From NCBI GenBank assembly GCA_024500155.1, contig CM044877.1, positions 67,908,001 to 67,972,000 on the forward strand: a DNA stretch of 64,000 bases, given 5' to 3'. This document shows, one piece after another, positions 23,562 through 35,372 of the stretch (position 1 is its first letter; the number at the start of each line of letters is the position of its first letter). The notes beneath the pieces were generated by a model. The model saw only the letters and a list, made by a program, of their open reading frames with translations. It ran no database searches and was not told where the DNA came from. Origin of the DNA: Chenopodium formosanum. Its lineage: Eukaryota > Streptophyta > Magnoliopsida > Caryophyllales > Amaranthaceae. A program made the translations under genes and the position numbers.

Positions 23562-23596
23562 CACTACTACAAAAAGTGGCAAACATACCCCTTCTA

Positions 23597-23795
23597 AGAG
23601 ACCCGTTGTGTAATTTAACGGGTCTCTTTCATTTAAAAGACCCTACATTACACATAACGGGTCTGTAATAGTAGGAGCCAAATTATAATGTTTTGCGGTT
23701 TTAAATTACAAGGTCATATTAAAGACCCGTTGTTATTTACAACGGATCTCTTAAATAAGAGACCTGTTGTTAGGTACAACGGGTCTCATACATAT
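23597..23795. repeat. CACTA subterminal repeats, left
   Basis: Copies of agacccgttgt and aacgggtctc in alternating orientation, matching the right-end cluster. Likely binding sites for the element's own accessory protein. Confidence 0.75.
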
Positions 23796-24128
23796 GGTAA
23801 AAAAATGCTAATATTCCTTTTCTATAGAGTTCCATACTTCATTCCATTATTATTGCCACCTCAAATTTTCATTCCTTCTCAAAATAAATTTCTTAAACCC
23901 TTTCAATTCATAAAAAAAACCCTCTTCAAATTTTCAATTTCACCACTAATTTTCTACAGATTGCCGAAAGTCCATTCATCTCTTCCATTGGATTTCTGGG
24001 TTACTGAATGCGGCCACTGATATTGCTAGTTGAGTAGCAGCGTGCTCATCTTTGGGTTTTCTTTGAAATCACAAAAAAAGGAACGAAACAGCAGCTCCTC
24101 CACGGCTCCACCGCAATCAAACTTAAAG

Positions 24129-24891
24129 GTTAGAATTTTGGCTCAATTGATGCATGTATGCTTTGTTAGGGTTTTATGTATTGATAATTTTTTTGTTTCT
24201 AACTTTTTTCATTTAATTTACTTTAGAATTATTGTTTTGTTTGCGGAAATGAAATATTGAAATAAAAATTGGTTCTTGTTCAACATTTGTTGGTGAATCT
24301 GCTTTTATAGAAATGAGGCAGTAAGTGTATTAAAATTAGTTTAGTTAATAAAAATTTGTTCTTGTTAGACATTTAACATTAACTAGTAAGTCAGTTAATG
24401 TTGGCAATCGAATATGCTATTATTTTAGTAATGTTGGGTTGCCTATTAAAATTTGTAAGTGTATTCAGATTTCTGCTGCTTGAAATTTCATATCAAGTGT
24501 TGGTTCATGGTTTTAGTTTCTTTGCTTTATGATGATTTTAGTTTCTGTGCTTTATGATGTTTAATGTTCTGGGTTTTTGTTTTGAGGTTTTATTGTGATG
24601 AAGAGAGAGATAATTTGTTGTTTGAATTTCCCTTTAAATTCTTCATTATTTTAGATTGTATGACATCTTTAATGTTGGTTGGGATTTCAAATTGTGTGTT
24701 TTATTTTTTGTTTTTTGTTTTTATTAAAAATGCACTATGGAATCATGCATGTACACAAATTGTCAGTTTTGTTGCTAATTGGTTCTTGAGTTGTGTTTTT
24801 TGTCAATTTAATAATTAGAAGATGAGGGGAAAGGTGTAGGGAGAGGGGCAGGGGCAGGATGGGATTAATAATTTTAGTTGTTGTTGTGTAG
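24129..24891 (+). other. 5'-UTR intron of the TNP2 gene
   Basis: Donor aaag|gttaga at 24129 and acceptor tgttgtgtag at 24891, 10 bp before the TNP2 ATG. The upstream leader (about 23820-24128) is non-coding. Composition is T-rich as in plant introns. Confidence 0.5.
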
Positions 24892-24901
24892 AAAATATTA
24901 A

Positions 24902-27900
24902 ATGGATCGAAGTTGGATAACAACAACTAAGCCAGGTGACCCAAAATATCAAGCAGGTGTAAGAGAATTTGTTAAGTTTGCAGTTAAGAATAGTGGAGGC
25001 CGCCATAAGCTACCATGCCCTTGTCACATGTGCCATAATTTCTTATATAAGAGACCCGAAGAGATACTTAATCACTTGGAGAAATGGGAATTTGACAAAA
25101 CATATACGTGTTTGATTTGGCATGGAGAATGTAGAGATGGAGCTTCGGTGAGTAACTTTTCAGATAATGTTAATGAAGGTCAACATACAAATGAGGGAGA
25201 TAGATTAGAGGAAATGTTCCATGCAGTACAGGAGAATTTTGATGAAGATCCCACTAAATTTGAGAGCTTATAAAGTGACTCTAAAAAGCCTTTGTATGAA
25301 AGTTTCACTAAATACACAAGGTTGTCTGCCATACTTATGTTGTATAACTTGAAGGCGGGTCATGGTTTAAGTGATCAAAGCTTTAATATGATCCTAGAAT
25401 TGGTAAAAGACATGCTTCAAGATGATAATGTCCTTCCATGTTGTACATATGAGGCAAAAAAGACACTAAGTGTCATGGGTTTACCTTATGAGAGAATTCA
25501 TGCTTGCCCTAACGATTGCATGTTGTATCGAAACGAGAATAAATTGTTAGAGAGATGAGCAATTTGTAATGCCTCGCGATACAAAAAGAATGAAGGACGA
25601 GTGCCTGCGAAGGTATTATGGTACTTTCCAATAATACCTAGGTTTAAAAGGCTATTTTCTAATGCCGGAGATGCTGAAAAGTTAACATGGCATGTCTATG
25701 GTCGAGAGGATGATGGAATGCTTAGACATCCTGCTGATTCCCCACAATGGAGGTTTATTGATGGAGAATTTCCAGAATTTGCCAAAGAAAAGCATAATTT
25801 ACGCCTTTCTTTGTCTATAGATGGCTTCAATCCATTTGGATCATTGAGTAGCACTTATAGTACATGGCCTGTTGTTTTGATTGCCTACAACTTACCTCCT
25901 ACACTTTGCATGAAAAGAAGGTATATGATGTTATCACTACTAATTTCTGGTCCAAGGCAGCCTGGTAATGATATTGATGTGTATCTGGCTCTACTAATTG
26001 ATGATTTGAAGATGTTGTGGGAAATAGGTGTAGAGGTGTTCGATGCACATCGTAACGAGAATTTCAATTTAAAAGCATTGTTGTTTTGTACTATTCAAGA
26101 TTTTCCAGCACATGGTAATCTATCAGGATACACAGTTTACGGGAAAACAGCTTGTCCCGTATGCATGGAGGGTTTTCCAGGAAGGTGGTTGAGTGCATCT
26201 AAGAAGAATGTTTTTTATGGAAATCGTATATTTTTGCCATGTACTCATCACTATCGCAACTTGAAAAAGGCCTTCAATGGACATCAAGAGTTTAGGGTGC
26301 ACCCTAAGATACTATCTGGAGTAGAGGTGTTTGAAAAGATCAAAGATCTCAAGATCACATATGGTAAGAAGCATAAAAAAACTTATTGCTCAGCAAGGAT
26401 TCAAAAAGTGCTCAATATTGTGGAGCTTACCACATTGGAAATTTCTTTTTGTGAGACATACGCTTGATGTGATGCATATTGAGAAAAATGTGTGTGATAG
26501 TGTTATTGGTACACTATTGAATATTAGTGGAAAGACCAAAGATGGGGATAAAGCTAGAGATAACTTAAAGGAAATGGGGATTAGAGATGAACTCCATGTG
26601 GTTGAGAATGAGAATGGTCGAAAGTACTTGCCACCGGCTGCTTATACGCTCTCTAAAAAAGAGAAAATCGAGTTATGTCAAAGCTTGGCCGGAGTGAAAG
26701 TGCCAGAAGGGTATTCTTCTAACATTCGCAACCTGGTAAACATGGAAAGTTTGAAACTTATGGGCCTTAGGTCTCATGATTGTCATGTTTTGATGCAAAA
26801 TTTGTTGCCCGTAGCTATTCGTTTAATATTGCTTAAAAATGTTCGATATGCCATTACTAGACTTTGTTTGTTTTTTAATGCAATCTATAGTAAAGTCATT
26901 GATCCCGAACATTTGAATGTTATGGAGGAAAAAAATTGTTATAATTTTATGTCAATTAGAGATGTACTTTCCTCCATCTTTTTTTGATATCATGGTTCAT
27001 TTGACGTTTCACTTGGTAAGAGAGATAAGATTTTGTGGTCCAATATATTTGAGAGTTCAATGGGCTTTTGAAAGGAAAATGAGAACATACAAGGGTTATG
27101 TGAAGAATGCTTATCGACTTGAAGGTTGTATTGCTGAGCAAATTTTCTATGAAGAAGTACTACAATATGATGGTGATTTTATGATAAATTTAATGAGAAT
27201 AGGGATTCCTACATCCTGTCATAGTGGACGAATGGATGGTATGGGAACCTTAGGTCGTAAGCAACGTGATATGTCTTATGACAATCGACACAAGTCACAC
27301 TCATACATTTTGGATAATGAGGATGAAGTTTCACCTTATGTTGAAAGACATATGAGACACTTGAGAAAGTACAATCCAAGAGCAAGCGAAAAGGCATTAG
27401 CTGACAGACATAGCAAATTATTCATTTCTTGGTTCAAAGATTAATTAATGAAGGAGCTCGATGACTCTTCAATAGTAATCTCAGATCGAGTCAAGAGTTT
27501 AGCATATGGACCTGACTTTAGTGCAACATACTATTCAGGATATGTTATAAATGGTTACACTTTTTACACAAAGTTCCAAGATGAACACCGCACTATGCAA
27601 AACAGTGGGGTCACTTTAGAGGCTCAAGCTATTCACTTTGCTATTGGAAAAGATAAGAATCCCGTGTGTGGTACTATGAGATACTATGGAGTCATTGAAG
27701 AGATTTGTGAGTTGCATTACACCATGTTTTCGATTCCTCTTTTCAAATGCCAATGGGTTGACAACAACAGCGGTGTTGAAGAAAGTAACTTGGGACTTAT
27801 TTTGGCCAATCTTAACAAGGTTGGTCACAAAGAGGATCCTTTTATTTTAGCTACCCAAGCAAAACAAATTTTTTATATGACTGAACCCTTAGATAAGCGA

Positions 27901-28107
27901 AGGTCAGTTGTCATAACACCAACGCCTCGACACTCCATCGATGATTGTACTTGTGATAGTGTGTTGGAGACTCCTTCTTGGACAAGAAAAGTAGTGGACG
28001 ATAATGTTGATGACTCTTCAATATATGTGAGAGATGATCATAATGAGGTTACATGGGTTGAAGATACAAAGAAGCGAAAAAATGTCAAGCGAGAGATGAT
28101 CTCGTAA
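24902..28107 (+). pseudogene. CACTA transposase TNP2 (Transposase_21 family), degraded
   Basis: About 1,070 codons. In order: an N-terminal transposase-associated domain (MDRSWITTTKPGDPKYQAGV, with a Cys/His cluster LPCPCHMCHNF); the Transposase_21 core (LSLSIDGFNPFG, 25800-26460); a DUF4218-type part (FPPSFFDIMVHL, about 26960-27200); and a DUF4216-type part (27540-27890). It would cut the element ends and join them to a target. Breaks: in-frame stops at 25271 (TAA), 25556 (TGA) and 27442 (TAA), a +1 shift near 26390, and a shift at an A-run near 26929-26935. The ATG at 24902 follows an intron acceptor. Otherwise full length, so it decayed fairly recently. Confidence 0.88.
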
Positions 28108-28959
28108 CAAATGTAATTTTTTTTTTTTATAAAGTACTAACTTTTTTTTTTATTATTGGTTTTTCCTTAGAATGTCCTACTTAAAATTTTGGTTTCATTA
28201 TTACAATGATTTTTGCATTTAACTAACCTATTAAATTTATTTTCTGATTTTTTTATAGGTTGATGGCTAGGAAGAGAAAACGTGTACGCCCATCCAATAA
28301 AGGTGACACACTACATCCTGAGGATTCTGAGAAAATAAGGTGTGAGGATGAGAGGGGTCGTACTGTACTTGCTATGGTGGGGAAGGCGATCCAAGCAGGC
28401 ACCAAGATTCGTTTACAATGGTATCCAATTAAAAGAATTCCATTAGGAGAGCACAAATCTCATTTCTCCACCTACATTGGTGTTGTTGCCCGTGAAAGAG
28501 TAACGATTACTTATAAGGAGTGGTCTGACCTTCCAAATGAAGTCTTAGACGAAGTATACAATGCTATCACAGTAAGCAAACATATTCAGTTCTAAGACAT
28601 TTGAATAAGTAATACAATAAGCTTTTATGTAGGAAGGTTTAATGTTTCTGTACCAACAATGTAGAAGGGATTTTATGTCATCGAGAATTGCAGAAATTGG
28701 ATACTGACACAAGCTTCTAAGCGATGGAAAGCTTTCAAGACTAGGCTAAGACTTGAATGGATGTATCTAGAAGATGGAGCTGTCAGACAACAACCCCCAT
28801 GGAAATATCCTTTCATCAAAGATACAGATTGGGAGATCTTCGTCAAATATTGTACTTCAAAGGAGTTTTAGGTAGCTTTTATATTTATAAAATAATTTGA
28901 ATGTGTTGGACTCAATCCCCTGCCTTGCAAACACCCCTTTTACCTACCATTTCCTAAAG

Positions 28960-29890
28960 TCAGTCTTGAATTTAGCGATTCAGTTATGAAATCAGTTATG
29001 AAGTTCAGTTCTGAATTAAGTTCTGGAGTTCAATTCTGGAGTTCAGTCCTGAATCCAGTTCTAAAGTTCATTTCTGAATTCAGTTCTTGAGTTCAGTTCT
29101 GAAGCTCAGTTTTGAGTTTAATTTTGAGTTCAGTTCTGAAGCTCAGTTTTGAAGCTTAGTTCTAAATTCAGTTCTGAGTTTAGTTCTTAACCTCAGTTCT
29201 GAACTCGGTTCTTGAGTTCAGTTTTGAAGCTCACTTGTGAGTTCAATTATGAGTTCAGTTCTGAAGCTCAGTTTTGAAGTTTAGTTCTAAATTAAGCTCT
29301 AAGTTCAGTTTTGAGTTCATTTCTGAACCTCAGTTCTGAACCTCAGTTCTGAACTCAGTTCTTGAGTTCAGTTGTGAAGCTCAGTTCTAAAGCTTAGTTT
29401 TGAATTCAGTTCTGATTTCAGTCCTGAGTTAAGTTATAAAACTCGGTTCTAAATTCAGTTGTGAGGCTTAGTTCTAAATTCAGTTCTGAAGCTCGGTTCT
29501 GAATTCAGTTCTTAAGTTCAGTTCTGAAGCTCAGTTCTGAGTTCAATTCTGAGTTTAGTTCTGAAGCTTAGTTCTGAAACTTAGTTCTGAATTCAGTTCT
29601 GAGTTCAGTTCTGAGTTTAGTTCTAAACCTCAGTTCTTGAGTTCAGTTTTGAAGCTCAGTTCTTGAGTTCAGTTTTGAAGCTCAGTTCTGAGTTCAGTTC
29701 TGAAGCTTAGCTCTGAATTCAGTTCTGAAGCTTAGTTCTGAATTCAGTTCTTGAGTTCAGTTCTGAAGCTCAGTTTTGAGTTCAGTTCTGAAGCTCAGTT
29801 CTGAATTCAATTATGAGGCTTAGTTTTGAATTCAGTTCTGAGATCAGTCCTGGAGTTCAGTTCTGTAGCTCCGTTCTGAGTTCAGTTTTG
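28960..29890. repeat. Minisatellite of CAGTTCTGAATT-type units in an intron
   Basis: About 930 bp of degenerate 11-14-bp units (agttctgaattc, agttctgagttc, agttctgaagctc) inside the intron after exon 2 of the second CACTA gene. It is preceded at 28918-28940 by ccctgccttgcaaacacccc. Confidence 0.9.
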
Positions 29891-32800
29891 TTTTGATGCT
29901 TGATAAGTCTATTAGTTTTGATGCTTTATAAGTTTATTAGTTTTGATGCTTTATAAGTTTATGAATTTAATCTTAAATTTTTTTTGTAGGAATTGAGTGA
30001 AAAAAATCGTGTGAGGGCAAAGAAGAAGACCTCAAAGTATCGAGGAGGCCGTTTTGGGTATCAATATTTTGAAGAACAAATAGTAAGTTTGACAAATATT
30101 CTATATGTAACTACCATATATACAATATTGGTGTTGAAAATTTGATTTCATATAATTCAAACATAAGTCTAAATTAATTTTGTACAATGGCAGGAAAAAG
30201 AACTTGAAAAACAGGGAGTCCATGTGTCACAAGTGCCACGACACTTGACTTGGATCAAAGCTCACTCTCAGGTCAAAGATGGAATCATTGTTTTTGATAA
30301 TCTAGTCGATAGGGAAATCCATGAAGCTATAGTAAGATATCTAATGAAGACTCTTCTGCACAAATTTTATTTCATTAAATTCTTGTGAATGATTGCCTTG
30401 ATTTGAATTTATTTCACTTGGTTTCATCTATTACGTCCCTTGAAATTTTAAACTGCAGATTGCAGTGGAGGCTCAAGCTCAAAGAGGAGAATTCGTGTGC
30501 AATGGTCGGGATGACATATTAGCAAGAGCACTGAATAAGAGTGAGCATGGTGGTTCAGTGAGGGGAATTGGATCAGGTATCACAAATAAGGAATATTTTG
30601 GGTTTAACAAACCAACTACACCAAGCCAATTGTATGCAAAAATCGGAATGATACAATCAGAGATGGGAACTATGAAAAATAATCAGAATTTATTATTGTC
30701 TTTCATCATGTGATGCTTAAATCAGGAGCAATTAAAATCGTTCATGGCCATCTTTGGTCAATCAAATGCTGGTCAATTTGGCAGTTTGGGTGGGCTGGTT
30801 GGCCAATTTGGCAATGGTGGTAGTCAGCCTGGTGGTCTGTCTAGTTCTGGTGGTCAGTCTGGTCATGGTCAACAGGTTGGTTCTTCTTGTCAGACTAGTT
30901 TTGGTGGTCAGAGTGGTTTTGGTTTTGGTGGTCTAGCTGAATTCGGTGGTTTTGGTGGTCTTGATGGTAATAGGTTAGGTTTTACCCAATTAAATAATTT
31001 TGTTGACCATAGAATGCTTAACATTCCACTTACACAACTGCTAACTAGAGGGGTTGAGCAAAAACAAAGTGAAGGTCATCAATTGTTGGAGTCTCAATTT
31101 CAGGATGCTGCTAATGTTTCATGTGGTCATGAGGCTCACATAAGTCCTCCCGTGCAACAGGATCATCTTCAAAGCTCTGAGGCTGAGATGTACCATGTTT
31201 TTTGGCCTCAAACAGAGCAAATTAATCAACCTGACCATGCACTTCTGAACAATCATGATGATAACTCAACTGATCTTTGCCTCAAACACAACAATATCAC
31301 TTTTCCTGAGGTATTGTATTAAAAGTCATACATCTTCGAATGTAAATTATGTATATGAAATTTGATTCTGTCATGACTTGTATAGGGCTGGAGTGATTGT
31401 CAACTGGCTATTGAGGGCGGCAATAAAGGACATGTAATTGTTGCTAAAGGGAAAGTCTATTAAGAGAAGGCAGGAGAAGTCATCAGAAATCATGTTCGAT
31501 CACTACCCCTTGGTCACCGTCAAGTCTCTATTGTAGAAGATATTGTGCAGAATGCTCCCTTGCCATGTCCAAATGAAGAATTAATCTTTGTTTGCCAAGC
31601 TAAGAAGAGTTACACTTCTTGGCCAATTCACTTGATTCTTCCCGTTAAGGTATTGTTATATCAGTTTTTTTTACTAACTGATTTTAGTTCATAATTGATT
31701 TTAAGTTAAGAGTTGCATTTACTTATTGCCTCATTGTTTGTTTGTATGAAAGGCTGATGTGCACCTGGATAAAGACGTGACTACTCCATCCCCAAGATCG
31801 GCATCATCCCAAACATCAACCACTGACATGCATCTTTTCGGAGCTGAAGATTGTGAAAAAGTGACTACTAATTGGTTACAGTCGTTAAAAACTCATGCTT
31901 TGGGAATGAAAAGGAGTAGTAAATCCATCTCCTTAAGTTTCAAGAAAACCGTATTTCTGACTCAACATGTGGTTAATGTTACTCTTGACTACGAAGATTT
32001 GCTTAATTGGTGTTTCCAGAAAGAGATCGGAGCTGCTCACTTTAATATTTTCATGAAGTAAGTTCATTTACATTTTTAAGATTTGAGAATTTCTATTTTC
32101 AATATCTTCTTACATGTTTGACCTTTTATGGATGGCGGGGAAAGGTACTTGAAAGAGTAATGTCAAGAAGAAGGAATTTTGGGTATGTTTGGATTTTGCG
32201 ATTCCAATGTTCTATCCCCAATGAATCCAACAATAGAAGAGGAAAACCCGTCTACATACTTAGCTTGTGTGTTTGGGTGCAATGAGGGAAAGAATCGTAA
32301 TCAATTATTCTTTGCACCTTATAATGAAAAGTACGTGCAATATGTGTTTTCTCTACAATAGCAGATAATTATTGATATGTTATTTTATTAACTTTTTGTG
32401 TAATTTTTATGTAGTCGGAATTGGATGTTAGTTTTGATTAGCCCTTGGAATGGGATAGTCTATTGGTTGGACCTAGGTGGAGCAAACAACATACATGAGT
32501 TTGCTAAAACAGTCATCAATGAGTAAGCAGTAGAGTAATCATTTATTGACTTCATTATATTTGTATTGATGTTCAAGTGATATTGGTATTTTTGTCATTA
32601 TTATCATTAATTATCTTGTCATAATTATGTAGCGGAATCAAACAATTTATCGCTGTCCATCACAAGGATATTAAGAAAATAAAAAATGATGCATATATTG
32701 GGTGAAAGCAATCAAATATATTCACTTTATATTTTTAAACTTAACCTACGATAATCGGTTTTACGTCTTTCACATAATAAAGTAACTCATGGATGATCTG

Positions 32801-33034
32801 TTGTAGTGTCCTAGCCATCCTAAACACAAGAAGGACTATGGATACTTTTTGTGCCGGTACATGCTCGAGATTTTAGAAAAAAGGGTGTTATGGATTACTG
32901 ACAAGGTTAGCACTTATGCACTTCATATACTTTGTTGTTTCAACTGAATATTTCTGACTAAAATTTATTCACTTTAACACATATATTTCTGCCTAATTGG
33001 TTATTGTGAGTGGATTTGCTTGAATATACTTATG

Positions 33035-33335
33035 CACTTGGCAGGGCACAACAGCCGCCTAGCCTTGGCAGGGAAGCATCTCGCTGCATCCATGCCTTGG
33101 CAAGGCAGCTGCAGCCTTGCCTTGATAGGGCGGAAGCCTTGCCTTGCCTTGCCTTGCCTTGGCAGGGCAGCAGCTCACCGCATCCATGCCTTGGCAGGGC
33201 AGCAGCTGCAGCCTTGCCTTGGCAGGCAGGGCACCTGCTGCCTTGCCCAGCAGCGTAGCAGCTGCACCAACACCCCCTACGCACACTCCCTTACCCTGCA
33301 CACCCCCTGCCCTGCAAACACCGCCTTGATTGGCC
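33035..33335. repeat. GC-rich tandem repeat (CCTTGGCAGGGCAGCAGCT-like) in an intron
   Basis: Repeats of gccttggcagggcagcagct and ccttgcctt in an intron of the Ulp1-like part, very different in composition from its surroundings. All frames look open only because the repeat lacks stops; it is not a gene. Confidence 0.75.
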
Positions 33336-33339
33336 TTGC

Positions 33340-33560
33340 CTGAAATCAGTCCTGTAATTCTGATCTAAATTCAGTTCTGAATTTAGTTCTGAAATTCAGT
33401 TTTGAATTTAGTTCTGAAACTAAGTTCTGAAAATAAGTTCGGAAATTCAATTTTAGTTTGGTTTTGAAATTCAGTTTTAAGCTTTGGTTCACATATTCAA
33501 TTTAGTTATGAAATTCAGTTTCATGCTTTGGTTCTGAAATTCAGTTTTGTGTTTTAGTTC
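33340..33560. repeat. Second copy of the CAGTTCTGAATT minisatellite
   Basis: Same unit as 28960-29890, again preceded by ccctgccctgcaaacacc (33305-33325). This shows that the repeat and its flank exist in two introns of the same gene. Confidence 0.8.
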
Positions 33561-33699
33561 ACTACTTCCATGATCCTATTTAATTCATTTTTCTACTATT
33601 TACATTGCAGTTCTTTACTCAAGAAGCTTATTTATCGGAAGAAATTGATGAGATACGAGATATTTGGGTTGAATATTTGCTTAAGCAACTAAACTAAGC

Positions 33700-34147
33700 T
33701 GATGAAGAAGTCAAAGATAGTATGGTAATTGCTTGCGTTTTGGTTCAAATTTTTATTCAACACTTACACTTTGGAACACATGTGTGCCATGGTTGATGTT
33801 TAGTGCCATGGTTTTTTTTATAATGGTGTGCATGGTAGAATGTTGATGTTTTTGGAAACAATGGTTGATGTATAGTGCCATGGTTTTTTTTTGTAATGGT
33901 GTACATGGTAGAATGGGAGAAAATTAAGAGTTAGTCTTTTTTTGTAATGGTGTAATTGTGGGTGGCACAACATTATATGGGTGAGTTTTTTGTAAGTGGA
34001 TTGATTGAATTATATATGAAGTAGGTCTAAAAATTTATTTGTCAACAAATTTTATTGAATTACATATTATGCAAGTTAGTTTTAAAAGAAAATTAATAGG
34101 TAATTATTGAAGAAATTGCTGGAAAAAAAAACCATTTAAAAATTTTA

Positions 34148-34185
<38 letters not shown>

Positions 34186-34257
34186 TTGTATGCTAACAGA
34201 CTTGTTAGGTGAAGAAGGGATCTTACAGGTTGATGAATTAAATAAAAAAAATATATA
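33700..34257. other. CACTA 3' UTR and spacer with an A-tract
   Basis: Non-coding region after the second gene, with repeats of atggtttttttt / ttgatgtttagtgccatgg (33780-33900) and a run of 30 A at 34155-34184. Confidence 0.6.
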
Positions 34258-34560
34258 TCAAAGAGACCCTATATCTTTGATATAGGGTCTGAAGTTAATT
34301 TTCAAAAGGACCTTATTTCTCTTTTAGCGGGTCTCTTTAATATAGCAAACATACCCTATTTATTTTACAACGGGTCTCTTATCTTTAATATTTTATTCTA
34401 AAAGAAGTAATCTAACAAACCTGGTATTTTGCATAACGGGTCTGTTATCTTTTAAAAACAGACCCCATCCATAGAGGCGGTCTGTTTATCTGACAGACCC
34501 CTTAGAAAGAGACCCGTTGATAGGCGGTTTGTAAAGGATAATTCAACGGGTCTCTTCGCT
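34258..34560. repeat. CACTA subterminal repeats, right
   Basis: Repeated aacgggtctctt / agagacccgttg up to the terminus at 34576, the inverted partner of 23597-23795. Confidence 0.75.
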
Positions 34561-34576
34561 TATTTTTGTAGTAGTG

Positions 34577-35372
34577 CCTTTCTCCCCTAATGTGGTCTTC
34601 GGTAGGGTTATTCGCTTCATTGTATTTGTTTGTTCTTTGTATGGAAGTTCTTTCTGCCATGTTACGCAGTGTAAAGGAACAGACGTTAATCAAAGGAATT
34701 TTTATTTCGTGTGGAGCATCTTCTATTTCATATTTGTTTTTTACAGACCCTTCCTTGTTTTTCATATAAGTGTCTCCGTCTTCCTGTGATAATCTAGTGG
34801 GCCTTCTTTAAGATTTTTGTGGTATGTGTTGTCAAATGGTTAATCTGCAAAAGTCCTTTGTTAAATTCAGTCCGAACACTCATTCTGATTATCAGGATTA
34901 TTTGGCTCGTAGTTTGAGGCTTCAATGTAAGGATTCTTTGGATTCTTATTTGGAACTGCTGGTTGATTTAGGGTGAAGTAAGGTTTCAGAGTTCTATTTC
35001 TTGATAAACAAAGTTTCAAAAAAGCCTTTCTGATTTCACTTCTCTTCGGCTTTCTTCAATAGCTAAGTTGGTGATTATCAATTCAGTTCTTGTGACTTTG
35101 TTCAACAATATTTGGTCTATGTTTCAAATCCCTTCTTAGATTTGTCAACATATTAATCAAATGCTTGCTTGTTTATGGTGGTGTTCCTCCTCTTTGTCTG
35201 GGGTGATGACCCTTCACTCTTTTTCTCATCTTCCTAAGGGTTTTGGCGGAATAGGGTTTCGTATTTTACAGAGCTTTAACTCAGCCTTGATGTTTAAGCA
35301 GAGTTGCCGTATATATCGTCATCCTCAGCTCCTGGTTTCATGTGTGTTATCAGCAGTGTATTCCTCGCTTTG
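34577..35372 (+). pseudogene. LINE ORF2, reverse transcriptase C-terminal half
   Basis: Resumes exactly where 23561 stopped, with the CGLR block and LHCICLFFVWK-like sequence in frame across the CACTA site. Further on are IAKLVIINSVLVTLF and GFGGIGFRILQSFNSALM, the block before the C-terminal Cys-rich region. Many stops. A catalytic YADD-type box is not recognisable. Confidence 0.6.

Larger units (their letters stand above)
28263..33697 (+). pseudogene. CACTA second gene: Transposase_24-like N-terminus and Ulp1-like C-terminus
   Basis: Multi-exon gene after TNP2. Exons seen: 28263-28570 (ATG after an intron acceptor; basic MARKRKRVRP start), about 28665-28871 (NWILTQASKRWKAFKTRL, SKEF then TAG), 29990-30082 (ELSEKNRVRAKKK), 30194-30329, 30457-30713 and 30744-31320 (Gly-rich), about 31386-31650, 31750-32060, 32155-32361, 32412-32525, 32635-32700, 32815-32906 and 33611-33697. 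The N-terminal half fits the plant Ptta/En/Spm Transposase_24 family. The C-terminal half has the layout of the Ulp1 (C48) protease fold, but the His of HWMLV is Asn (NRNWMLVLIS) and the Cys of DCGYY is Tyr (KDYGYFLCRYM). Stops at the end of exon 2, in exon 5, near 31463 and near 32160 show it is dead. Confidence 0.65.
23562..34576 (+). mobile_element. CACTA (En/Spm-type) transposon, 11.0 kb, with two degraded genes
   Basis: It starts CACTACTACAAAAAGTGGC at 23562 and ends TTTTTGTAGTAGTG at 34576, with the 3-bp TSD CCT (23559-23561 and 34577-34579). Subterminal clusters of gagacccgttgt / aacgggtctctt lie near both ends. Inside, on the plus strand, are a TNP2 transposase (24902-28107) and a second multi-exon gene (28263-33697). 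It disrupts the LINE RT. Confidence 0.92.

Noticed and set aside
28960..29900. CRISPR-like array
   Set aside because: Degenerate short tandem repeats without spacers, in a plant transposon intron.
33010..33343. Several long overlapping frames on both strands
   Set aside because: Tandem GC-rich repeat lacking stop codons in an intron.
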